Shown: positions 34,867 to 45,047 of the stretch, in pieces
Position numbering within the stretch: the first letter of the stretch is position 1
Layout of the letters: every line of letters starts with the position of its first letter
Source: Megalobrama amblycephala
Lineage: Eukaryota; Chordata; Actinopteri; Cypriniformes; Xenocyprididae
Direction of reading: 5' to 3'
Length of the DNA: 64,000 nucleotides
NCBI RefSeq assembly: GCF_018812025.1
Contig: NC_063049.1
Coordinates: 38,801,947-38,865,946, forward strand
Translations under genes and position numbers: made by a program
Notes under the pieces: generated by a model
What the model saw: only the letters and a program-made list of their open reading frames with translations
The model's database searches: none
What the model was told of the DNA's origin: nothing

Positions 34867-35554
34867 CTGTGGGGCGACACACACAAAGCTTCTTAGTTAC
34901 GTCTTACATGAGAGGTTTGCTGGTGATTTTCAATGACTTCTCGAGACATTCGTGGCTTATTAAAATCATGATTACATTTAATCACCAACAGAATATTTCA
35001 GAGCTGAGTATAGGTACAAATTAATTTGTATTCACTATAAATGTTTATGACTTTTTTTTTCTAGAACTGGGAATCGCAGTTTTAAAATTCCAAGATATTT
35101 CCAGGTTTCCTCGCCTCTGGAAACCCTACACACACACACAAAATTTTGAATAAAATTTTATTTTTACATTTTCAGTTTTATTTTTAGTTTAAGTTTTAGT
35201 AATTTTCTTAGGTGATTTTGCCTTTTTTTTTAAATATTATTTTGTGTGAGTTAATTTTGCATTATTTAATTATATTATTTTTATTTCAGGTTTAATAATT
35301 TTAGTACTTAAACTTATTTCATTTAGTTGCCAAGGAAACATTTCTAATTTGTAAGTTTTCTATTTATATTTTTATATAATTTCAGCTTGATTTCAATTAA
35401 CAAAATGATTTTTAATAGCTTTAGTTAACACTTACACAAATATATTACACAAATAACTCAAATATAATGTGTTTTAAAAAAGACCCATATTACTTGAGAT
35501 CCTTCAGTAAGAAGATATATTATTATATATATTTTATTTTATATATATATATGC

Positions 35555-36478
35555 ACTACCGCTCAAAAGTTTGGGATCGGTAAGATTTTTAATGTTTTTA
35601 AAAGACGTTTCGTCTGCTCAACAAGGGTGCATTTACTTATAGTAAAAACAGTAATATTGTGAAATATTATTACAATTTAAAATGACTGTTTTCTATTTGA
35701 AACTATTTTAAAATGTAATTTATTCTTGTGTTGGCAAAGCTGAATTTTCAGCATCATTACTCCAGTCTTCAGTGTCACATGATCCTTCAGAAATCATTCT
35801 AATATGTCAATTTGCTGCTCAAGAAACATTTATTGTTTACAATTGTACAAAATATTTGTGTACAATATATTTTTTTTTTTTCAGGATTATTTGATGAATA
35901 GAAAGTTCAAAAGAACAGTGTTTATTTGAAATCTAATCTTTTGTAACATTATAAATGTCTTTACTGTCACTTTTGATTGAATTAATGCATCCTTGCTGAA
36001 TAAAAGTATTCATTTCTTTAATTTCTTTTCAAAAAAAAAAAAAAAAAAAAATTCTTACTGACCCCAAACTTTTGAATGGTAGTGTAAAATGTTACAAAAG
36101 CTTTGTATTTTAGATAAATGCTGTTCTTTTGAACTTTCTATTCATCAAGGAGTCCTGAAAAAAAAGTACACAACTGTTTTCAACATTGATAATAATATCA
36201 AATATTTCTTGAGGAACTAATCATCATATTAGTATGATTTCTGAAGGATCATGTGACACTGAAGACTGGAGTAATGATGCTGAAAATTCATCTTTGCCAA
36301 CACGAGAATAAATTACTTTGTAAAATATATTCAAATAGAAAACTGTAAATTGTAATAATATTCCACAATATTACTGTTTTTACTGTATTTTTAATTAAAT
36401 AAATTAAGTCTTGGTGAGCAGACAAAACTTCTTTTAAAAACATTAAAAATCTTACCGATCCCAAACTTTTGAGCGGTA

Positions 36479-36480
<2 letters not shown>
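35555..36480. mobile_element. Foldback element A, 926 bp
   Basis: The two ends are exact inverted copies for about 50 bp (left starts actaccgctcaaaagtttgg, right ends aaacttttgagcggtagt). The inside is a complete forward unit (35555-36086, ending gaatggtagtgta) followed by a shorter inverted unit (about 36092-36480). It has the same composite layout as element B at 38605-39536. TA dinucleotides flank it, so a Tc1/mariner-type TA target is possible. No transposase. Confidence 0.75.

Positions 36481-36524
<44 letters not shown>
36481..36524. repeat. (TA)n microsatellite
   Basis: An uninterrupted AT alternation of about 44 bp directly abuts the right end of foldback element A. Confidence 0.95.
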
Positions 36525-36529
<5 letters not shown>

Positions 36530-36599
36530 TATAATTATGGAGCCATTGATCTCAGTGACATTCCCATTGAAAAGTGAGTTGATGTGTTTGATCAGAAAA

Positions 36600-37250
36600 A
36601 AATGATAAGAACAGATTTGACCTAGCATTTGACCTGTAGGTGGCACTGTAATTGAATTTATATGGTATTCCTAGTGAATCTATATGGTATTGAATAGTCA
36701 GCAATATGTACAAAGTGTAGGGATACAAACTCATTTCAGAGATAATGCATCACTTCCTGTTTGGTGTCAAATTTGCTGGTATTACTGGAGAATGGTTTAA
36801 GACATTTAGTGGATTTATGAGTCTTGGTCTGAATATGACCTGAAACAGTTTTGTAGGAGTAGTAGCATAAAAACAGGATGCAAATTTATTTAAAATGATG
36901 CATGGCAGAGTTTTGCAAAATTTGAATATTCCATTTGAGAATTTTCGAGGAAATCAGGAGGAAATTGAAACAACCAGATTCATGGAACTTCCAAAGCATC
37001 AAGAGAGGAAAAAAGAATTTTGTTTCAAAAGTTATCAGCTAAAACGTTGACGAAACTGACAACTTTGAACTGTTGTCTGGTGCCGCTAGAGTGTTTGAAA
37101 GACTGACTCCAAAATTGGCACAGAGAGTTTTTGGAGCTTCCACAAAAAAAGTTTGCCAAATGATGCTGCCACAGACACCAGAAAACAGAAATTGAAAAAT
37201 TAAAGTTAAAATAGGTGTCAATAAGTAGGTGAAGAACAGGAAATAATTTG
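36600..37250. repeat. Unclassified dispersed-repeat-like sequence
   Basis: It contains phrases common in fish dispersed repeats (gacctgtaggtggcactgta, cacttcctgtttggtgtcaa). Minus-strand open frames (up to 101 residues) show no domain. No boundaries were found, so the call is tentative. Confidence 0.3.
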
Positions 37251-37855
37251 AGTTTGAACCTGTGCTGGGCACATGTATATACACATGTGTGTAGGAGTGT
37301 GAGTGTGTAAGGAAGGTCCAGAAACCTCAAGCATCTGTGCTCAATGTTGCCTGAGTGTTTTTAATTAGGACTCTGGCAGAGTGTGTCTCTCAGAAGCCTG
37401 ACGCTGCTGGACGTCTGCCCCGCACCGGCCGCGCACATTCACAGAGTCCCGCCTGCCTATCACGGCTCATGCACACACTTGTCCTGTACCTCTAGACCCC
37501 TCACACAATCATAAATACACATGGGGTCACACAAAAAGACACACTCAGGAGGCCTGCTATGCGTAAACATATGACGCATTCCAGGAATAAGGTAAAAATT
37601 ACAGGCTGAAACTTATTTTCAAGCACATTCAATGAAAGGAGGTACTTCACCATAAAATTTTGGAAGTCAAATAAAATATATTTTTTGTAAAGTAAAAAAT
37701 ATTTTATAAATAATAAAATAAATATTGGTAATTATAGGTAAAACATGATATTTGTGCCTTTGCTGTGTTTTTAAAAAAAGTAATGGAACCTAAACCGTAT
37801 TTGTGGAATGTGCCATATGTCAAACACACACACAAAGTCAAAGAAAAAACTGCAC

Positions 37856-37997
37856 CTCTTTCCCATGTGCTTGTTGGCTACAGACAGGGAGGCCATGGCG
37901 GTCACCGTCTCTGCCTCTTCAGTTTCACATCTCTGAGCCTCCAGCAGAGAGTAGCCCAGAGTCGAGGCAGATCGCTGCAGTGAGCGCCAGTATTTAC
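37856..37997 (-). CDS. hdac4: hdac4, penultimate coding exon (nuclear export region)
   Basis: A 142-bp exon read on the minus strand between acceptor gtgcctag and donor ag|gtgcag. It encodes [42 protein letters not shown]. The hydrophobic [13 protein letters not shown] stretch corresponds to the C-terminal nuclear export signal used by class IIa deacetylases for CRM1-dependent shuttling. Split codons join in frame on both sides (a|gt Ser, ag|g Arg). Length and sequence match the vertebrate HDAC4 exon closely. Confidence 0.93.
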
Positions 37998-38363
37998 CTA
38001 GGCACAAAACAAGGTCAAAGCTCAGCCTTAAAAATGACTAAAAGCTTTATTCACAGGTGTAACGTCAAATACAAATAGCATGTAAAGAGATCACATGCAT
38101 GCCAGAGTTACGACTAAACAGCAGTCTAGTCCATTTAACAGAATATTCTCACCATAAACTGCCCACTTGAAGAGGAAGACACCTTATGATATGCGGCCAA
38201 TCATAATTTGTTTTGTTTTTACAGATTGATCAGGGGCAAGTTTATCTAATAAACTATACTACAAACAAACAAACAAACAAAAAAATGTTTTGTTTTTTGA
38301 ATGTTATGTACAATATGCATCAGTCCGTCAGTTAATAAATCATGAAACTGTGTGTACACTCAC
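37998..38363 (-). other. hdac4: Short hdac4 intron
   Basis: A 366-bp GT-AG intron (donor a|gtgagtg at 38364/38363, acceptor ctag at 37999-37998). It includes an (aaac)n-like run near 38265-38285. No other feature. Confidence 0.85.
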
Positions 38364-38448
38364 TCTGGATTTCCAGAACTTTCTCCATGGATTGAATGGC
38401 ATTGGGGTTCGGCCTCTGTTGTAGCACGTCTTCAGGAATCGGATCCAA
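38364..38448 (-). CDS. hdac4: hdac4 coding exon ([13 protein letters not shown])
   Basis: An 85-bp exon on the minus strand after acceptor ttccctacag, ending at donor cag a|gtgagt. It encodes [16 protein letters not shown] followed by [12 protein letters not shown], and matches the vertebrate HDAC4 segment just after the catalytic core (LDPL.E.VLQQRPNANAV.SMEKV). It starts in phase 0 directly after ..LLGNE of the upstream exon. It lies only 366 bp from the next exon, while its upstream intron is 14.8 kb. Confidence 0.93.
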
Positions 38449-38604
38449 CTGTAGGGAAGATCACAGATGTAAGATTAAAAACCATAGACTGGACAAAGAT
38501 CCTTTTAAATGGCTCTTTTAATTAAATAATTCAAAGGAATAATAATAATAATAAAACATTTTTTTTTTTTTTTTTTTATATTTTAACACACCCACCCACA
38601 TATA

Positions 38605-39531
38605 TACAGTACAGTTCAAAAGTTTGGAACCACTAAGATTTTTAATGTTTTTAAAAGAAGTTTCGTCTGCTCACCAAGGCTACATTTATTTAATTAAAAA
38701 TACAGTAATATTGTGAAATATTATTACAATTTAAAATAACTGTTTTCTATTTGAATATATTTCACAAAGTAATTTATTCCTGTGATGGCAAAGCTGAATT
38801 TTCAGCATCATTACTCCAGTCTTCAGTGTCACATGATCCTTCAGAAATCATTCTAATATGCTGATCTGCTGCTCAAGAAACATTTAATGTGTACAATTGT
38901 ACAACATATTTGTGCACAATATTTTTTTTCAGGATTATTTGATGAATAGAAAGTTCAAAAGAACAGTGTTTATCTGAAATCTAATCTTTTGTAACATTAT
39001 AAATGTCTTTACTGCCACTTTTGATTGATTTAATGCATCCTTGCTGAATAAAAGTATTCATTTCTTTAATTTCTTTTCAAAAAAATAAAAACAAAAATTC
39101 TTACTGACCCCAAACTTTTGAACGGTAGTGTATAATGCTACAGAAGCTTTGTATTTCAGATAAATGCTGTTCTTTTGAACTTTCTATTCATCAAGGAATC
39201 CTGAAAAAAAAAGTACACAACTGTTTTCAACATTGAAAATAATCATAAATGTTTATTGAGCAGCAGATCAGCATATTAGAATGATTTCTGAAGGATCATG
39301 TGACACTGAAGACTGGAGTAATGATGCTGAAAATTCAGCTTTGCATCACAGGAATAAATTACTTTGTCAAATATATTTAAATAGTACACAGTTATTTTAA
39401 ATTGTAATAATATTTCACAATATTACTGTTTTTTACTGTATTTTTAATTAAATAAATGTAGCCTTGGTGAGCAGACGAAACTTCTTTTAAAAACATTAAA
39501 AATCTTAGTGGTTCCAAACTTTTGGACTGTA

Positions 39532-39536
<5 letters not shown>
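38605..39536. mobile_element. Foldback element B, 932 bp
   Basis: The left end tacagtacagttcaaaagtt and the right end aaacttttggactgtactgta are inverted copies with one mismatch in the first 33 bp, continuing well inward. The internal layout is the same as element A: forward unit to about 39133 (gaacggtagtgta), then an inverted partial unit. It lies 156 bp upstream (in transcript sense) of the 85-bp hdac4 exon. No transposase. Confidence 0.75.
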
Positions 39537-39613
<77 letters not shown>

Positions 39614-39720
39614 ATGTATGTATATGTGTGTATATGTATATATATATACACATACATACATACACACATATATATATATATATATAAATATATATATACA
39701 CACATATACATTTATACATT
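39537..39720. repeat. Long (TA)n / TATG microsatellite
   Basis: About 70 bp of pure TA followed by about 110 bp of variant units (tatg, cata, caca). It abuts the right end of foldback element B. Open frames across it on both strands encode only Tyr-Ile repeats and are not genes. Confidence 0.95.
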
Positions 39721-40740
39721 TATATACATTTTTATGGAAAATTGCAGTATTTATAATAATTTCCCCTCCCTCTTGCAGCGATATCTCTTCTATGATGACG
39801 TGTTTATTGACGTGAGGGCGGGACAACGTGTCACTCACATGAGATCGACCAATAGCGAACCACAACCATGCAATCAATTCCCTACAGACAAAATCAAGTC
39901 CCGCCCTACATTCTTTCTTGTCTGACAAGCCGTTTCACTCGGATATACATTATAATAGGGAAGAAAACAATAGGGAAAAAAGGCGATCACAACTCTTGTT
40001 TCATGCTAACTTTAACACAAAAACTATGTTGAATATGATTTTGGGGAATACATACAACAAATCCACATCTTCATCGCATTATTTATGGAAGCAGACCTTG
40101 CTAGGTATTGTTTTCAGGGACCACCGATAGCTACCTGGCAATAAATGTATTAATAGCAAGGTTGTGTTTACGCTCTAACGGGGGATCACAGATGTGCTGA
40201 AGGCTGTGCTTTAAATCTAGCCAACAATGTAGGGCTTTGTGCTTTGTCACAGCGCGTGGGCAACGAGACCTCATACTCCGGCAAACCCTCACGACAGCTC
40301 AGGGACCAGCGAGGCCACGGCCCAGAGGAAACAGCCAGTGTGCGACGCTGCATTCCTGATGTGGAATGATTCCATTTCCCCTTGGCTCTCGGCTGCATTT
40401 TTTCACCCCCACGCAAGAAAAAAACAAAAAAAAAAGAAAAGAAAAAGAAAATCTACAGCCAAGTGTTTCATATGCAAACATTAAAGATGAAGAAAAGGGC
40501 ATGCATCCTGTCATTCATCCTTCATAAACCATTTACATGAAAAAGAAGAGACAAAAAGGACACGGAATCAGGGTGGAGTGATTTTGAAATATTATCAAAT
40601 GTAGAGAAAGAAAGAAGAGGGAGAGATTATTCTGGAAGCTTTGGTTTAATTAAAACAAATAAAAGGACTGGAGGAGTTGGAAAAGGCCGTCTGAGGAGAT
40701 TTTAATCCTGCTGTGGCACGACAGACATATCTATGGAAAG
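39721..40740. other. hdac4: Intronic DNA, no feature recognised
   Basis: Mixed-composition intron sequence without recognised repeats or exons; purine-rich near 40420-40450. Confidence 0.4.
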
Positions 40741-40743
40741 CGT

Positions 40744-41286
40744 GTTTCTGCCACTGAATAAAAAAAAAAAAACTTTACACAATTATCAACTTTTTTTCTT
40801 GACTTTTATAACTCACAATTGTGAGTTTAAATCACTCAATTCTGACTTTATAACTCGCAATTGCAAATTTATATCACAATTCTGAGAGAAAAGTCAGAAT
40901 TGCGAGTTTATATTTCTCAATTCTGAATTCATAACATGCCTTTGCGACTTTATATCATGCAATTCTGGCTTTATATATCACACAATTGCGAGGTTATATC
41001 ACACAGAAGTCAGAATTGTGAGATATAAACTTGTAATTGTGAGAAAAAAAGTCAGAATTATTAGAAAAAAGTCAGAATTGTGAGTTTATAACTTTTTACT
41101 TTATTTTACGAAATTGTAAGCTTATATCTCGCAATTCTTTATCACAATTGTGTGTTTATATCCTGCTATTCTGAGAAAATAACAATTGCGAAATGTAAAC
41201 TCACAATTGTGAGAAAAAAAAAGTCTGAATTGTGAGATATATTATCACAGTTATACCCTTTTTATTTTTTATTTAGTGGCAGAAAC
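40744..41286. mobile_element. TIR element made of short palindromic words, 543 bp
   Basis: The ends gtttctgccact and agtggcagaaac are exact inverted copies. The inside is a mosaic of degenerate short palindromes (tcacaattgtga, cgcaattgcg) alternating with tcagaatt and tttatatc words on both strands, so it can fold in many ways. It has no coding capacity. Confidence 0.65.
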
Positions 41287-41289
41287 AAA

Positions 41290-41434
41290 CTTCCACACAT
41301 ATAAAACCCCTCGGCTTTTCTAAAAAACAAAAAAACAAAAACAAGAATCATCCTAGTACTAAAATATTAAAAGCACAATTAAAAAATATATACATACATG
41401 CATATTTTATTTGAATATTGGTGCTTCAAATCCA

Positions 41435-41488
<54 letters not shown>

Positions 41489-41790
41489 CTTTGTGCTTAT
41501 ATATAAATAAATAAAGTTTTTATATGCATATTGTATTTGAAATTTTATTTGCGTCTTGGTGTTTCCATCCAGCATTTTCACACAATATTATAAAATTTGC
41601 ATTAAAACTATGTGGATGCAGCCCAGCTAACAAAAACTGCTAACAAAAATATGCTCAATATCAATTTGCTTCCACCATGATTCTTCAATTGACACATTGC
41701 CAGCTCAGAAAATCTGGCCTCAAAGAAAATCCAGATTTTCCCACAGGTACGACATTGCGATGGTGTTCATCTCGTAAATGCAATCATTCC
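41290..41790. repeat. AT-rich repeat with (TA)n tract
   Basis: Includes a (TA)n tract at 41437-41485 and the phrase tttccatccagcatttt near 41568. That phrase recurs near 57838, indicating a dispersed repeat. No exon. Confidence 0.5.
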
Positions 41791-41799
41791 GACATGACT

Positions 41800-42250
41800 C
41801 GAAGGCAGCAGTCCCATATGGAGGGGTGAAAAGTCTGCGTGTGTGAGGCCAGCTGGTCATTCATTCACACTTTCCCGCTGTGCGGTGTGACTGTAGGTCA
41901 ACACCCGTCCCCCCGATACGCTCCCTTAGGAATCCTCCCAGTTCAGCCCGGCCCCTCTCAGCTCTCCAATCCCGCTGCGGCTGCGACCCTCTCCTGCCCT
42001 GGCACTGGCCGAGGGGGAGGGGGCCGACCTGTCCGTCACGGTGATGGACGGCCCTGCCGCACGTCTATAAACTTTAATAGGTCTTGTCAGCGCACGCCAA
42101 GCTGCCTGGCAGGTATGAAACACATGCCAGTTGCCGGCATCCACCATGACAGTGGGATTTATTTTATTTTCCCCCTCGCCCGCGGCCTGAGTGCGAGGAC
42201 CTTCGCATTCTCCAGGAAAAAGAAAAGCTTTTGTTAGGATGGTTTCTGTC
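41800..42250. promoter_or_regulatory. GC-rich unique block in hdac4 intron; candidate enhancer
   Basis: A distinctly GC-richer, non-repetitive stretch. A motif-dense core lies at about 42055-42175, including ctataaactttaatagg, gccagttgccggc and ccatgacagtgggatttatt. The two long opposing open frames reflect GC content rather than protein. Function is an inference. Confidence 0.3.
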
Positions 42251-42725
42251 AACCTGCCTGCAGCAATATAAATGAGAACGGGGCACGTCCTTCAAATATG
42301 GATGAAGCCAGGTGAACTGGGAACTTTATGCAAAACAGGGTTACCAAAAGAACATCCAACAGTGCAGATAAGCAAAAATAAAGTTTGATAGTTTGCAATA
42401 CATTAAGGCAGTGGTCCTCAATATTTTGGGCGATGTGCCACTGTATAACTAAAAGTATTGGAAAAAAAATAAAACAAATAATACAAATGGATGATGTATT
42501 TATATAAAATATAATAATTTTTTTATTATTATAATATAATTTCTGATAAATAATGGAGGTTTTATTGGTAAAATCAATGAAAATATATATTTTTTTAATG
42601 TTTTGTTGAGTTCATATTTCACAGAAAAAAAGAAAAAAGCCTAACTTTTTGCATTGTTCTGTAATTTTCTGTAAACATCTGTGTTAAAAATGTACATAAA
42701 ATAATTGAATTAAAAGACTAAAACT

Positions 42726-42734
<9 letters not shown>

Positions 42735-42777
<43 letters not shown>
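42735..42777. repeat. (TA)n microsatellite
   Basis: About 43 bp of uninterrupted TA alternation in AT-rich intron DNA. Confidence 0.95.
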
Positions 42778-42780
<3 letters not shown>

Positions 42781-43429
42781 TATATTTATGTAGTGAATAA
42801 AAAAAAATATTGCTTTGCAGAAGAATTATGAAAGGAACAGCTAAGTGAAAATAAAGCAAACAGTCATTTATTCATCCTTGCATAATTCCATGTCTTCTGA
42901 TTACTTTGAATGAAAACAGACAGAAATGATTCAATGAAAATTCTGCCATCCCTCCATTCAGATCCACATGCTCGTCACCAAAGAAGAAGCTGACGGAGAA
43001 CCTCATTGGTTCTTGTGTGTTTTGTCAACATGGTAGATTAAAAGGGGCTTTATGTTAGAATTTTCATGTATTAACAGCTTTTTGTATTGCCAATGCGTGA
43101 ACAGCTTGTAATGAAACTTAAAAAACGAGACCTTCCCTGACTTCCCCGTAGACTGATTTTTATATGAAGGCCTCATATAAACCCGGTTTCGCTGGGAAAA
43201 CCCAAAGGATGTGATGGTTACGCGCGCTCCCGAGAGCCTCTTTTCCGTTTTATTACACATAAAATGAATGCTTATACAATGTTCTGGACAATGCCGAAAG
43301 AACCATTCTGTACTGTTCAAACTATAGTCTCACATAACCAGATCTATATATAGTCTATAGTCTCATATATACTTTATAAAGAAACTATCATAACAGTGTA
43401 ATTTAATTAACTCATCAGTCGACATGATG

Positions 43430-43800
43430 CCGGTGAATTGGTGTTGAGCTGGTGCAAACATATCTAACATAGCTGCTGCTTTCTCACCGCTGTCATTTTT
43501 GATGTGTGTTTAGAGGAAAACGTGCAACATATATTTAGATATTCATCTAAACGTCGCTCTCAGCAACATGGACGTCGGTATATTCATTAACAGTATATTG
43601 CTGCAAAGGTATTTCCAACAGCTAAGCAAAGAACGGAAAAGAAGTTCGACGTGAGTATATCGCGGCATTGACCTTCAGTCTCTTGTACGTTACATGTGCA
43701 CGAGTGCGAGAACAAGCAGCAAGTTTCTGGCTGCAGTTCACTTAATGGCCACCGGTGTCGCTAATAACAAGGGTTTCTGAATTCTAAATTTAGCCTCTTT
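43430..43800 (+). repeat. Dispersed-repeat-like segment with a mini open frame and splice donor
   Basis: An ATG at 43568 opens a 28-codon frame (MDVGIFINSILLQ..ERKRSST) that runs into a donor-like gtgagt near 43650. Phrases here such as ggccaccggtgtcgctaata look repeat-derived. It may be the first coding exon of a degraded transposase, but no partner exon or catalytic motif was seen. Confidence 0.25.
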
Positions 43801-45045
43801 AAGATATGGGAACTAGGACTAACTGCACTAATGTACCACTGCATTCATGCATTGAGAACGGCATACATGACCAGCCCTGACAGAGCTGATTACAGTTCAT
43901 TTTGAAATTCCTAACTGAAACCTTTCAGTAAATGATTGCAGTGACCTAACAAACAGTCCTTTACAGGACAGAACATTCTGGAAATCAAGCCCAGGCCACA
44001 TAGGTTAAAGCTTGCATGTTTACTGTAGCTATTGGGTAAACACAGAGAAAAACCTCATGGTGGCTGGCAACAATTAGCTTATTAGGACGTTGTTTATCAT
44101 ATAATTGCTAATGACCACAATTTGAGAACAACATCTGCTTGCACACATCCATCAATGAGTCATGGATTCAGGGCTGAATGACGTCAGAGTCGAAGCATCA
44201 TTCGTGAGCTATTTAACCAGTGAAACCTTTGATTGCACAAGGACAACAGTGAGAGAACTGATCATCAGAGCCCCTGATCTGACTCATTTTCAAAGGAAAC
44301 ACAATCCTCATTATAACAGTGCCTCCTTCTCTTTACCTGCCTTTAAAAAAGAGGAAGTATATTTCACACACAAGCCCAGGTAGTTAAACGCTCAATATAA
44401 AGAGCACAGTCACACAGGAGGCTGCTGCGCTGTAAAGCAGCTCAATCTTTCACTCTCTCGCTCCATGGACAGCAGGGAACTCTGGGTGTCAAATAGTTTC
44501 AGTGCGGTTCGCTTACAACAATTTGTGTAACGTCAAATATTTTTGGTCCTAATAGGACACTGTACTTTGGTTATGATGACATATACAAAAAGATTGTCAT
44601 CATTAGTTTGTTCGTGATTAATAATTGATGTTGAATAGACTTTTTGCTTTATGTTTAATCATTCTAAATATTATTAAATATAATATAAATAGTATAAATA
44701 AATATAATATAAATACTGTAAATATTTATTTTTTTATATATAAATTAAGTTAAATATTTAAAAGAATATTATACTACATAATATTTGTATTATATATATC
44801 TAAATCATTTTAAAACATCTTAATATTTATATTAATATAAATATGAAGAAATTACCACTACAAATATATTTAAAGGTGTATTGAACAAATTATAATATAT
44901 TTAGTAATATAATATATAAATATTTTTTAAAAATTATAACCAAAAATGTAACTGTAACATTTAGAGATTATATTATGTTATATTTAATACAAATATTATT
45001 AAATAATGTAATCTTTACATATTATAGTGTAGAATATTATATACA
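43801..45045. other. hdac4: Intronic DNA, AT-rich towards the Tc1 element
   Basis: From 43980 to 44520 the sequence is unique-looking. From 44600 to 45045 it is extremely AT-rich with irregular TATA/ATAAAT words, a typical landing site for TA-specific elements. No exon. Confidence 0.4.
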
Positions 45046-45047
45046 TA

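Larger units (their letters stand above)
34867..37855 (-). other. hdac4: hdac4 intron
   Basis: A 2,989-bp GT-AG intron between the last two coding exons. It contains the foldback element at 35555-36480, a (TA)n tract at 36481-36524 and an unclassified repeat-like stretch at 36600-37250. No additional exon was recognised. Confidence 0.8.

Noticed and set aside
39392..39928. Long Tyr-Ile-rich open frames on both strands
   Set aside because: They are translations of the (TA)n/TATG microsatellite and adjoining foldback arm.
41839..42252. Overlapping 132- and 108-codon open frames
   Set aside because: They lie opposite each other in GC-rich intron DNA with no domain, no splice context and unlike any HDAC exon.
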